From Acidobacteriota bacterium (GTDB lineage: Bacteria > Acidobacteriota > Vicinamibacteria > Vicinamibacterales > UBA2999): a DNA stretch of 32,139 nucleotides. Below are positions 1 to 9,864 of the stretch, one piece after another. Location of the stretch: contig JAKFXY010000013.1 in the NCBI GenBank assembly GCA_021731165.1, forward strand, positions 1-32,139, written 5' to 3'. Within the stretch, counting starts at the first letter, position 1; each line of letters starts with the position of its first letter. Under the pieces are notes generated by a model. It saw nothing but the letters and a program-made list of their open reading frames with translations. It made no database searches and was not told where the DNA came from. A program made the translations under genes and the position numbers.

Positions 1-613
<613 letters not shown>

Positions 614-814
614 AATTTGCTGCTTCTCCTCGACTTGCCGACTCACGCCGGTTCGCTCAGAGTTACAACTGTTTAACGCGAGAACTGATGACTTAGCTCT
701 TGCGTTGTTCCGTACTTGTGCTTGGATGGTTCACCAACATCCGCGCCTTTCAGCGCATCCGCTGATGCCACCCGCTGACACTCGACGGGCTTTAGTGCTT
801 GCACGCACTATCTA

Positions 815-828
815 GTTTTCAAAGAACC
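815..828 (-). promoter_or_regulatory. boxA-like antitermination element in rRNA leader
   Basis: Minus strand reads GGTTCTTTGAAAACTAG, resembling rRNA boxA/leader elements, about 200 nt upstream of the 16S 5' end. Confidence 0.5.
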
Positions 829-892
829 GAAACACCCGGTGCCGCCCCACTGGCTTCACCGCGCGCCCCCATCAAACAGGCCGTTTTAATCA

Positions 893-924
893 GCGCTAGG
901 GGAACCTTGCAAGGTTACTAGCGC
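893..924. repeat. Interrupted palindrome in rRNA leader
   Basis: GCGCTAG-GGG-AACCTTGCAAGGTT-A-CTAGCGC: a perfect 14-bp central palindrome flanked by a 7-bp inverted repeat. Confidence 0.85.
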
Positions 925-940
925 CCTTCTGCCTTGTCAA
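912..940 (-). promoter_or_regulatory. Candidate proximal rRNA promoter
   Basis: Minus strand: TTGACA (935-940), 17-nt spacer, TAACCT (912-917). Perfect -35, weak -10. Confidence 0.45.
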
Positions 941-1077
941 TCCCTAATTCGCCAATCGACGATGGGTTCGTCGCCAGGAAGGAGGTGTCGAGGGCCACAG
1001 AACCCTCTTCTAACCACCCATACTCAGCCGCTGGAAGCCATGCTCCCACGGCAGGGGCGCATCAGGACCGTTCAGTG

Positions 1078-1106
1078 ATCCTATGGATCGCGATGGAACC
1101 TGTCAA
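1078..1106 (-). promoter_or_regulatory. Candidate distal rRNA promoter
   Basis: Minus strand: TTGACA (1101-1106), 17-nt spacer, TAGGAT (1078-1083). Confidence 0.55.
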
Positions 1107-1159
1107 TCCCCGTCCCCTTCTCGCCCGTTCAGCGCTGGTCGCAGTCCAGATACTCACTC

Positions 1160-2431
1160 TCACACAAGCTTCACTAGGCACTGCTGCCGCTGGCCTTTCC
1201 TCAATACAAACAACCGCCCTTCGATGGCATGACTCGCACGCAATCGTGTGTGCAAGTCAGAAAGGCGGCGATTATTGACGTAGATACCACCGGATTGCAC
1301 AAGACGCCGCGCCTCACCCTTCGAGGTCGCCAGCTGCACCCGCGTGAGCAAGTCCACGACCGCTACACCCTCACCAGAAAACTCACTCGCAACGATGTCC
1401 GTCGAGGGCACATCGTCGAACACCGCGAGCACTTCCTCGACGGCAAGCGTCGCAATCTCCTCCCCGAACAGCAGCGACGATGCGCGGGCGGCTCGATCCG
1501 CTTGCTCCCCACCGTGTACTAGCACGGTCACCTCCCGGGCGAGCACACGTTGCGCCTCACGCTTCTCCGGGGACTCCTTGACCGCCTCTTCCAGAGCATC
1601 AATCGTCGGGCGGTCGAGGAACGTGAAGTACCTAAGGAAATGTCCTACCTCGCGATCATCGGTGTTGAACCAGAACTGATAGAACCTGAACGGTGACGTA
1701 CGTGTCGCGTCGAGCCAGACCGCGCCGAGTTCGGTCTTCCCGAATTTCGCGCCAGACGCGGTAGTAATCAGGGGCAGGACGAGACCATGGGCCCTCCCCC
1801 CACGGAAACGTCTGATCAGGTCCATCCCCGCAGTGATGTTTCCCCACTGATCGCTGCCTCCCATCTGGAGCGTGCAGTTGAAGCGGTCGTGCAGCACCAG
1901 GTAGTCATATGCCTGCAGAAGCAGATAGCTGAACTCGGTGTAGGAGATGCCGTCCGAGCTCTCGATTCGCCGCTTCACCGATTCCTTGGCGAGCATCCCG
2001 TTGACAGTGAAGTACTTCCCTACGTCGCGCATGAACTCAACAGCGCTCAGCTTTGTGAGCCAATCGGCGTTATTCAACAATCGCGCAGGGTTGGCTGAGG
2101 TATCGAAATCAAGAAAGCGTTCGAGCTGCAAGCGCAATCCCTGCACGTTTGCCTCGACCTGCTCGACGGTCATCAGCGTCCGCTCTGCACTCTTGCCACT
2201 GGGGTCGCCTATCAGCCCTGTTCCGCCGCCAACAATCGCAATAGGCGCATGGCCAAACCGTTGGAGCCGAGCCAGCGCCATGAGCGGGAGCAGCGAACCT
2301 ACGTGCAGACTCGATGCTGTGGGATCAAAACCGACATAAGCGGTCAGTGAGCTGCGCGCCAGCACTTCGCGCAGGCCTTCGGTGGCGTCGTACACCATCC
2401 CGCGCCACTCGAATTCGCCATAGAGGTCCAT
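1160..2431 (-). CDS. tyrS: Tyrosyl-tRNA synthetase
   Basis: 423 aa; TyrRS features YVGFDPTASSLHVGSLLPL (HIGH-like), KFGKTE (KMSKS-like), C-terminal S4-like domain. Confidence 0.96.
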   Translation of the reverse strand: MDLYGEFEWRGMVYDATEGLREVLARSSLTAYVGFDPTASSLHVGSLLPLMALARLQRFGHAPIAIVGGGTGLIGDPSGKSAERTLMTVEQVEANVQGLRLQLERFLDFDTSANPARLLNNADWLTKLSAVEFMRDVGKYFTVNGMLAKESVKRRIESSDGISYTEFSYLLLQAYDYLVLHDRFNCTLQMGGSDQWGNITAGMDLIRRFRGGRAHGLVLPLITTASGAKFGKTELGAVWLDATRTSPFRFYQFWFNTDDREVGHFLRYFTFLDRPTIDALEEAVKESPEKREAQRVLAREVTVLVHGGEQADRAARASSLLFGEEIATLAVEEVLAVFDDVPSTDIVASEFSGEGVAVVDLLTRVQLATSKGEARRLVQSGGIYVNNRRLSDLHTRLRASHAIEGRLFVLRKGQRQQCLVKLV

Positions 2432-2563
2432 CCGCCGCTACTATACAACCCTCAGGTGGCCTGCCTTTCCCACGCGTCGCGGGCCGCTCCGTTCTCGCGG
2501 CCCGTTGATCGCGCTTGGAGGCCATGTGTGACTGGTACTCAATCAGTCCGGACGGTCCACTAG

Positions 2564-3388
2564 ATGGCCCTCTCGCGCCGCGCGGCCATTAAGGGTGCGC
2601 TCGTCACCACCATCGGCGCAATCACCGGCGCCGGTTTGTACGGTGTCGGCTACGAGCGCCACCACGTTGGTCTCACTGAATCGACGTTGCCTGTCTCAGG
2701 CCTGGCGGAAGCGCTGGAGGGCCTGCGCATCGCCCTCATCACCGACATCCACCACAGTCAGACGGTGTCTGCCGACGATGTGCACCGCGCGGTGCAGTTG
2801 GTCATGACGCAACACCCGGATCTCATCGTGCTTGGAGGGGACTACGTCACATGGGGCGACAGGAGCTACGTGGAGCCCGCTGCAGAGCTCCTTGCGCCGC
2901 TGACCGCGCCGCACGGCGTATTCGCGATTCTCGGGAACCATGATGACGACCGCGACATGCCGGCGGCCCTGACCAAACATCACATTGCCGTATTGCGCGA
3001 CGCACGCACCAGACTAATGATTCGGAGCGAAGGCTTGGAGCTGGCCGGTATTCGGTTCTGGACTCGAAGGATGGAAGATATCGCGCGCGTGCTGCGATCC
3101 GCCAAGGGCACCGCGATCCTATTGGCGCACGATCCGCGACGTCTTACCGAAGCGGCAGCCTTGAATGTACCGGCCGTCTTGTCCGGCCACACTCACGGTG
3201 GACAGGTCGTCATCCCCGGAGTGGGCGCCATGGCGCGCCGTAACTTCCCGGTCCTAGCCGGACTCGCCTCGCGCGGCGACACTTCGCTGTTCGTGAGCCG
3301 AGGAGTAGGGACCGTATATGTACCCGTACGGATCAACTGCCCGCCAGAGGTGGCGATTCTCACCTTGCGGCGGAAGTCCGAGCCCTAA
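2564..3388 (+). CDS. Metallophosphoesterase, YkuE/YaeI-like, with Tat-type signal
   Basis: 274 aa; SRRAAIKG twin-arginine N-terminus; DIHHS, GGDY, GNHDDD, GHTHGGQ calcineurin-type motifs. Confidence 0.9.
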   Translation: MALSRRAAIKGALVTTIGAITGAGLYGVGYERHHVGLTESTLPVSGLAEALEGLRIALITDIHHSQTVSADDVHRAVQLVMTQHPDLIVLGGDYVTWGDRSYVEPAAELLAPLTAPHGVFAILGNHDDDRDMPAALTKHHIAVLRDARTRLMIRSEGLELAGIRFWTRRMEDIARVLRSAKGTAILLAHDPRRLTEAAALNVPAVLSGHTHGGQVVIPGVGAMARRNFPVLAGLASRGDTSLFVSRGVGTVYVPVRINCPPEVAILTLRRKSEP

Positions 3389-3983
3389 GGAAGCGTCGCC
3401 CTTCAATCCGCCATTCACCGTCGAGCAACAACCCGACCGCCGTTGGATACGCGAGGTGTTCCTCCTGCAGGATGCGGTCGGCCAGTGTTTCAGGCCGATC
3501 ATCGTCCAGAACCCGCACCACACGTTGCAGGATGATGGGGCCATCGTCGAGCTCGGCCGTCACGAGATGGACCGTCACTCCACTCACCTTCACGCCATGA
3601 TCGAGCGCCTTCCTCTGGGCATCAACACCAGCAAACGAGGGCAATAGGGACGGATGGACGTTTACAATGGCGTTCGGATATGCATCGAGCAGCGGTGACC
3701 CGACCACTCGCATGAAGCCGGCAAGGCACACGAGCCCTACGTTTCGCCGCCGCAACTCGTCTACGAGTGCGCGATCGTAATCGTCCCGCGACAACCACCC
3801 ATGATGACTGATGCAAATGGCCTCGATGCCGGCCTGTCTGGCCCGCTCCAGGCCGCTCGCGTCCTCTCGATTGGAGATCACGACGGCGATCGTCGCGTCG
3901 AGCCGCCCGTGCTTGATTGCGTCGATGAGCGCCTGAAGGTTGCTGCCGCGGCCGGAAATCAGAACGCCGAGTATCCGGTTCAC
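3360..3983 (-). CDS. purN: Phosphoribosylglycinamide formyltransferase
   Basis: 207 aa; VLISGRGSNLQALIDA, LAGFMRVVG, NVHPSLLPSFAG, GVTVHLV motifs. Confidence 0.95.
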   Translation of the reverse strand: MNRILGVLISGRGSNLQALIDAIKHGRLDATIAVVISNREDASGLERARQAGIEAICISHHGWLSRDDYDRALVDELRRRNVGLVCLAGFMRVVGSPLLDAYPNAIVNVHPSLLPSFAGVDAQRKALDHGVKVSGVTVHLVTAELDDGPIILQRVVRVLDDDRPETLADRILQEEHLAYPTAVGLLLDGEWRIEGRRFLRARTSAAR

Positions 3984-5017
3984 GGCAGGTTGACGTAGGA
4001 CACCGACGGTGGCTCGCCCCTCACGACCTCGCCGATGATTCGTGCATCCCGCCCGCCACGCGCCGCCAGCTCTTCGGTAAGCTGTTCAGCCCGGTCGCGG
4101 GATACGGCAATGATCAATCCAATGCCCATGTTAAACGTGCGCATCATGTCTTCCATCGGCACCCTGCCGTTGGCCTGGAGCCAACGGAAAAGCGGCGGGA
4201 ATTCCCATGAAGCGGCGTCCACGACCGCGGCCGTGCCGTGTGGAAGCATTCGGGGCAGATTCTCCGTAATTCCACCACCCGTGATGTGCGCCATTCCCTT
4301 CAGCCGCCCACCGTCAAGAAGCGGCCGCACGAGTGGAAGGTACGATCGATGCGGCTCGAGCAGGAAGTCGCCTACGGTTTGCCCAAGTTCGAGTACCTGG
4401 CTTCCGATGTCCAGCTTGAGGTGCTCGAAGATTATCTGCCGCGCCAACGAGTAGCCGTTGGTGTGCAAGCCCGAAGATGGGACCCCGACGAGCACGTCGC
4501 CTACGGCGATCGTCCGCCCGGTGATCAGTTTGTCCCGCTCCACCGCGCCGACGATGAAGCCGGCGACATCGTACTCGCCATCGGCGTAGAAGCCTGGCAT
4601 CTCCGCGGTTTCGCCCCCGAGCAGCGCGCAGTTGTTCTCGCGGCATGCGGCGGCCATCCCGCCGACTATCGACTCCGCGACCTCCGGCGACAGTCGGCCC
4701 ACGGAGAGATAGTCAAAAAAGAAAAGCGGCGCCGCTCCTTGCACGAGGATGTCGTTGACACAGTGATTCACCAGGTCAACACCAATGGTGTCGTGACGTT
4801 TCGCAAGAAAGGCCACCTTGAGCTTCGTGCCGACACCGTCGGCACTGGACACGAGCACGGTCTCCCTGAATCGGCCCGGCTCGAGGCGGAACAGGCCGCC
4901 AAAAGACCCTATGTCCGACAGGACACCTTCGGTGAAGGTCGAACGGGCTAGCGTGCGAATTCGCCGGATCGCTTCATTACCGGCATCGATGTTCACACCA
5001 GCGGTCTTGTAGTCCAT
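3980..5017 (-). CDS. purM: Phosphoribosylformylglycinamidine cyclo-ligase
   Basis: 345 aa; MDYKTAGVNIDAGNEAI, DGVGTKLKVA, GGETAEMPGFY, ITGGGITENLPR. Confidence 0.97.
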   Translation of the reverse strand: MDYKTAGVNIDAGNEAIRRIRTLARSTFTEGVLSDIGSFGGLFRLEPGRFRETVLVSSADGVGTKLKVAFLAKRHDTIGVDLVNHCVNDILVQGAAPLFFFDYLSVGRLSPEVAESIVGGMAAACRENNCALLGGETAEMPGFYADGEYDVAGFIVGAVERDKLITGRTIAVGDVLVGVPSSGLHTNGYSLARQIIFEHLKLDIGSQVLELGQTVGDFLLEPHRSYLPLVRPLLDGGRLKGMAHITGGGITENLPRMLPHGTAAVVDAASWEFPPLFRWLQANGRVPMEDMMRTFNMGIGLIIAVSRDRAEQLTEELAARGGRDARIIGEVVRGEPPSVSYVNLP

Positions 5018-5179
5018 CAGCGATCCAAGGTCTGCGCGATCGTCGTCATCAGTTTTCGCGCCGGCGAATCCTCAACGGCCATCTGGCACGCTCCGCACGG
5101 CACCGGTCACACTTCCTCTCCGGCGAGACACGCTGACAGCCCGATGAGCACCGCGAGCGTGGAGGAATGGTCACGGGGC

Positions 5180-6652
5180 TCAACTGGTGACCGGATCTGT
5201 GTCGAACCGGACAGGCATTGGCCGCTTCTCTCCGGCCTCAGGAGTGTCGCCATTCAACTTCAAAGCGAGCTGCAGGTATGCCGCCTCGTCGCGGGGAAAA
5301 GCGACGGGATACAGTCCGGTGTAGCACGAGGTGCAGTACTTCGTTCGACCGTGTCGAACGCTTCCCATTAAGCCATCGAGGCTCAGATACGACACGCTGT
5401 CGGCGTCCAGGTACTTCCGGATCTCCTCGAGTGTGTGCGTGGCCCCAATCAGCTCGGATCGCCGTGGCGTGTCGATCCCGTAGAAACAGGGGGACACGGT
5501 GGGTGGGCAGCTCACACGCATGTGCACTTCGCGCGCACCGGCGCTGCGGACCATTCGAACGATCTTCCGGCTCGTCGTGCCACGCACGATCGAATCGTCC
5601 ACCAGAACCACGCGCTTGCCCTCCAGGATGCTGCGGACAGGGTTCAGCTTCACGCGGACCCCGAAATGCCGAATCGATTGCTGCGGCTCGATGAACGTGC
5701 GGCCTACGTAGTGGTTGCGAATGAGGCCCATGCGCATCGGGATGTCGGACGCCTCGGCGAAGCCGACCGCCGCGCAGACCCCGGAGTCGGGAATGGGCAC
5801 GATGACATCTGCGCCCACGGGGGCTTCGCGTGCGAGCCGGCGGCCCAGCTCGGTCCGCACCTCATTGACACTCTCGCCGAACACGTAGCTATCGGGACGC
5901 GCGAAGTACACGTGCTCGAAGATGCACTGCGAGTGTGATGCCGGAGCGAAAGGCTTGATGGATTTCAACCCGCTTGCACTGGCGACAACCACCTCACCCG
6001 GCTCGACGTCACGCACATAGGTCGCCCCGATGAGGTCCAGAGCGCACGTCTCGGAGCAGATAACCCACGCGTCGCCCAGCCTGCCGATAGCCAACGGTCT
6101 AAACCCATGGGGGTCGCGGATGCCGATGACACGGTCCTTCGTCATCATGATGAACGAGAAGGCGCCGCGAACCTGGCTGATGGCCTCGATGATCGCGCCT
6201 TCGGCGCTAGTCTCCCGTGACCGCGCAAAGAGATGCACAACGATCTCCGTGTCGCTGCTGGTCTGGAAAATCGCGCCGTCTCGAATCAGCGCGTCTCGCA
6301 CCTCGCCGGCGTTCACCAGGTTGCCGTTGTGGCCAATAGCAAACTGTCCGTGGATGCTGTCGATGACGATGGGCTGGGCGTTGGAGAGCCTGCTTTCCCC
6401 GGCGGTCGAGTAGCGCACGTGTCCGATGGCGAGAGTCCCAGGAAGGCCGGCGAGCGTTTCGCCGTTGAAGGCTTCGTTGACGTAGCCCATGGCCTTGGAA
6501 TGACGAACGTGCGCGCCGTCAGAGGCGGCGATGCCCGCGCTCTCCTGTCCACGGTGCTGGAGGGCGTAGAGACCGAGGTACGTGAGATTGGCAGCCTCCG
6601 GGTGCCCGAAGATGCCGAAGACGCCGCACTCATCTCTGAACTTGTCGAGCAT
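5180..6652 (-). CDS. purF: Amidophosphoribosyltransferase
   Basis: 490 aa; DECGVFGIFGH Ntn/GATase II start, GHVRYSTAG, VVLVDDSIVRGTTS PRPP motif. Confidence 0.97.
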   Translation of the reverse strand: MLDKFRDECGVFGIFGHPEAANLTYLGLYALQHRGQESAGIAASDGAHVRHSKAMGYVNEAFNGETLAGLPGTLAIGHVRYSTAGESRLSNAQPIVIDSIHGQFAIGHNGNLVNAGEVRDALIRDGAIFQTSSDTEIVVHLFARSRETSAEGAIIEAISQVRGAFSFIMMTKDRVIGIRDPHGFRPLAIGRLGDAWVICSETCALDLIGATYVRDVEPGEVVVASASGLKSIKPFAPASHSQCIFEHVYFARPDSYVFGESVNEVRTELGRRLAREAPVGADVIVPIPDSGVCAAVGFAEASDIPMRMGLIRNHYVGRTFIEPQQSIRHFGVRVKLNPVRSILEGKRVVLVDDSIVRGTTSRKIVRMVRSAGAREVHMRVSCPPTVSPCFYGIDTPRRSELIGATHTLEEIRKYLDADSVSYLSLDGLMGSVRHGRTKYCTSCYTGLYPVAFPRDEAAYLQLALKLNGDTPEAGEKRPMPVRFDTDPVTS

Positions 6653-6674
6653 CGGTTCCTATCAGTGTACGGTG

Positions 6675-8912
6675 TCAGGCCATCGCGCGCGAGGCCTCGA
6701 AGTGGCGCTCGATGGCCGTCGACCAGATTCGCTCAGCATCCACGAGAAGCGTATCGATTGCCGTCATCCCGTCGATCGCGATGCGGATGCCCGTACCGCC
6801 CACGAGGCCAACGCGGGTCACCGGAACGCCGTGCGTACCAGCCAGCGCGAACAGGTCGGACACCCGATCAGCGCTCACCGAAACCACGACCCGCGAGGCC
6901 GATTCGCTGAAAAGCGTGGCCACTTCCTTCATGTACGACGCGTCAACGGGGACCGAGTTGAGATCGATCGTCGCTCCTAGACCCGTCTCGAAACAGGATT
7001 CGGCGAGAGTCACGGCAAGACCGCCCTCGGCGCAGTCATGCGCAGAACGGATGAGACCGGCCGCGGCCCCTTCCACCAAGACTTGCTGCAGGGCAACCTC
7101 CTTTGCCAAGTCCAACGCAGGCGGTACGCCGCGAATCAGCCCGTGAATCACCTTCAGGTATTCGCTCCCGCCGAGTTCCGCACGGCTGTCTCCAAGCAGC
7201 ACGATGACGTCGCCTTCGGCCTGGAACGCTCGACGCACAACCCTGTCGGCGTTTTCGATCAGGCCGACAACACCCAGTACCGGCGTCGGCAAGATCGCCC
7301 GGCCGTCGGTCTCGTTGTACAGGCTCACGTTGCCGCCAGTGATGGGCAGGTCTAGCGCGCGGCACGCAGCGCCCATTCCTTCCACCGCCCGGGCAAACTG
7401 CCACATAATCTCTGGCCGCTCCGGGTTGCCAAAGTTCAGGCAGTTCGTCGCCCCGATTGGCTGCGCGCCGGCACAGGCCACGTTCCGCGCGGCCTCCGCC
7501 ACCGCAAGCTCAGCGCCCGCGTAAGGGTCGAGGTATACAAAGCGCGCGTTGCAGTCCGCCGAAAGCGCGAGCGCGCGATTGGTGCCCTTCACGCGTACGA
7601 CTCCGGCGCCCATTCCTGGCACGACGAGGGTATTGGTCCGCACCATGTGGTCGTATTGGCGATAGACCCAACGCTTACTGGCAATCCCGGGCGAGGCCAG
7701 AAGGCGCGCGAACACCTCCGCCACGGGAGGCGGTACACCGAGCGAAACGAGCGACAGCTGCCGAACCGCGGAGAGATACGCCGGCTCCGTCATCGGACGC
7801 CGGTACACGGGCGCTTGATCGGTCAGCGCACCATTTGGGATATCGGCTACGACGTCTCCCCGGTCTTTGACGCGCATCCGGCCATCGGTCGTGACGACGC
7901 CGATCCGCACGGCGTGGAGGTCCCACTTGTCGAAGATACGCTCGACCTCGCCCTCGCGCCCCTGCTTCACCACGAGCAGCATGCGCTCCTGAGACTCGGA
8001 CAGCATGATCTCGTAGGGCGTCATTCCCGTCTCGCGTTGGGGAACGAGCGACACATCGATCTCGACACCGGCGCCGCCCCGCGAGCCCATTTCACAGGTC
8101 GAGCACGAGAGGCCGGCGGCACCCATGTCCTGGATGCCAACGAGGGCGTCGGTTTTCATCACCTCGAGACACGCCTCGAGGAGAAGCTTCTCCATGAACG
8201 GGTCACCGACCTGAACAGCGGGGCGCTTCTCCGCGGACTTCTCATCGAACTCCGCCGATGCCATCGTCGCGCCGTGGATACCGTCGCGGCCAGTCTTGGC
8301 TCCGACGTAGTAGACCGCATTCCCAACGCCGGAGGCGGTGCCCTTGATAATCTCGTCGGCCCTGGAGATACCCAAACAGAACACGTTGACCAGCGGGTTG
8401 CCGGTGTAGCTCTCGTCGAAGCCAATCTCGCCGCCGACCGTCGGAATGCCGATGCTATTACCGTAGCCGGCGATCCCGGCCACGACGCCCTCGAACGTGC
8501 GCCGCACCAGCGGCAGATCGAGCGGGCCGAACCGCAGCGAGTTCAGAAGCGCGATAGGCCGCGCACCCATCGTGAAGATGTCGCGGATGATGCCGCCGAC
8601 CCCCGTCGCAGCGCCCTGGTAGGGCTCGATGAACGACGGATGGTTGTGGGACTCGATCTTGAACACCGCGGCGAGACCGTCGCCGATGTCCACCGCGCCG
8701 GCGTTCTCGCCCGGGCCCTGGAGCACACGCTTGCCTGTGGTCGGCAGCGTTCTCAGATGCACGCGCGAACTCTTGTAACTGCAGTGCTCCGACCACATCA
8801 CCGAGAAGATGCCGAGCTCGGTCATTGTCGGCTCACGGCCGAGCATCTCCAGGATGCGCTGATACTCGTCCGGGGCCAAGCCGTGACGCTCGAGAACCGC
8901 GCGCTCCATCAT
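6675..8912 (-). CDS. purL: Phosphoribosylformylglycinamidine synthase subunit PurL (small type)
   Basis: ORF 6675-9296 contains PurL from [20 protein letters not shown] (start at 8912); [46 protein letters not shown]. The upstream part of the ORF is antisense-frame read-through over purQ. Confidence 0.96.
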   Translation of the reverse strand: MMERAVLERHGLAPDEYQRILEMLGREPTMTELGIFSVMWSEHCSYKSSRVHLRTLPTTGKRVLQGPGENAGAVDIGDGLAAVFKIESHNHPSFIEPYQGAATGVGGIIRDIFTMGARPIALLNSLRFGPLDLPLVRRTFEGVVAGIAGYGNSIGIPTVGGEIGFDESYTGNPLVNVFCLGISRADEIIKGTASGVGNAVYYVGAKTGRDGIHGATMASAEFDEKSAEKRPAVQVGDPFMEKLLLEACLEVMKTDALVGIQDMGAAGLSCSTCEMGSRGGAGVEIDVSLVPQRETGMTPYEIMLSESQERMLLVVKQGREGEVERIFDKWDLHAVRIGVVTTDGRMRVKDRGDVVADIPNGALTDQAPVYRRPMTEPAYLSAVRQLSLVSLGVPPPVAEVFARLLASPGIASKRWVYRQYDHMVRTNTLVVPGMGAGVVRVKGTNRALALSADCNARFVYLDPYAGAELAVAEAARNVACAGAQPIGATNCLNFGNPERPEIMWQFARAVEGMGAACRALDLPITGGNVSLYNETDGRAILPTPVLGVVGLIENADRVVRRAFQAEGDVIVLLGDSRAELGGSEYLKVIHGLIRGVPPALDLAKEVALQQVLVEGAAAGLIRSAHDCAEGGLAVTLAESCFETGLGATIDLNSVPVDASYMKEVATLFSESASRVVVSVSADRVSDLFALAGTHGVPVTRVGLVGGTGIRIAIDGMTAIDTLLVDAERIWSTAIERHFEASRAMA

Positions 8913-9628
8913 GCGTGTGGCGCCGCCGCAAAGGCGCCCTGGGAGACGAACTGCACGGCGGATTCGAACAGCACGAGCCCGTCGGCGCTGCCGACCGCGA
9001 GCTCGCAGGCACGCTCCGGATGCGGCATCAACCCGACCACGTTGCGCGATCGGCTGCACAGGCCCGCGATGTTGTGCGCTGATCCGTTTGGATTGGCGTC
9101 GTCGGTAACGCGGCCGTCGGCGGTGGTGTAGCGGAAGATCACCTGCCGATTCGCCTCGAGGTCCGCGAGCACGTCCGGATCGGCGTAGTAGTTCCCTTCG
9201 CCGTGAGCGATCGGCATACGCAGCACCTGACCAGCGGCGCAGGCGGAGGTAAATGGTGTGTCCGTCTGCTCGACCCTCACGTGCACCTGCTGGCACACGA
9301 ACTTCACGCTGCGGTTGCGCAGCATGGCGCCGGGCAGCAGGCCGGCTTCGAGCAGCACCTGAAAACCGTTGCAGATGCCCAGGACAGGACCGCCGGCCGC
9401 CGCGAATCGTTTGACTTCCTGCATCACCGGCGAGAACCGGGCAATGGCGCCGGTGCGAAGGTAGTCGCCGTGCGCGAAGCCCCCCGGCAGCACAACCACG
9501 TCGGCACCGCCCAGGCCGGTGTCCTTGTGCCAGACGAACTCAGCGTCCTCGCCGAGCACGTGCCGCGTAGCGTAATACGCGTCGTGATCGGAGTTGGAAC
9601 CTGGAAAGACGACAATGGCGAACTTCAT
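8909..9628 (-). CDS. purQ: Phosphoribosylformylglycinamidine synthase, glutamine amidotransferase subunit
   Basis: 239 aa; [45 protein letters not shown]. Confidence 0.97.
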   Translation of the reverse strand: MKFAIVVFPGSNSDHDAYYATRHVLGEDAEFVWHKDTGLGGADVVVLPGGFAHGDYLRTGAIARFSPVMQEVKRFAAAGGPVLGICNGFQVLLEAGLLPGAMLRNRSVKFVCQQVHVRVEQTDTPFTSACAAGQVLRMPIAHGEGNYYADPDVLADLEANRQVIFRYTTADGRVTDDANPNGSAHNIAGLCSRSRNVVGLMPHPERACELAVGSADGLVLFESAVQFVSQGAFAAAPHA

Positions 9629-9864
9629 GCGATCTCGATCCGGTAGCTCTCGATCACTGGGTTGGCCAGCAGCTTGTCCGCGGCCGCGGCTGCGAGGCTC
9701 TTCGCCTCCTCGGCCGTCGCGGCGTCGATGTCGAGCTCGAAGTACTTTCCCTGCCGAACGTGTCGGACGGCGACGTATCCCATCGTGTGTAACGCGTCAG
9801 TGACGGTCTGGCCCTGGGGATCGAAGACCGATGGCTTGAGGGTGACAAAGACGCGCGCGCGCAT
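9625..9864 (-). CDS. purS: Phosphoribosylformylglycinamidine synthase subunit PurS
   Basis: 79 aa; [26 protein letters not shown]...[12 protein letters not shown]. Confidence 0.95.
   Translation of the reverse strand: MRARVFVTLKPSVFDPQGQTVTDALHTMGYVAVRHVRQGKYFELDIDAATAEEAKSLAAAAADKLLANPVIESYRIEIA

Noticed and set aside
7647-9131. 494-aa plus-strand ORF opposite purL/purQ
   Set aside because: Antisense to well-supported pur genes; His/Asp/Arg-rich composition typical of shadow frames in GC-rich coding DNA; no recognisable domain.
8913-9296. N-terminal extension of the purL ORF in the track
   Set aside because: Overlaps purQ in another frame; the true PurL start [11 protein letters not shown] at 8912 is clear.
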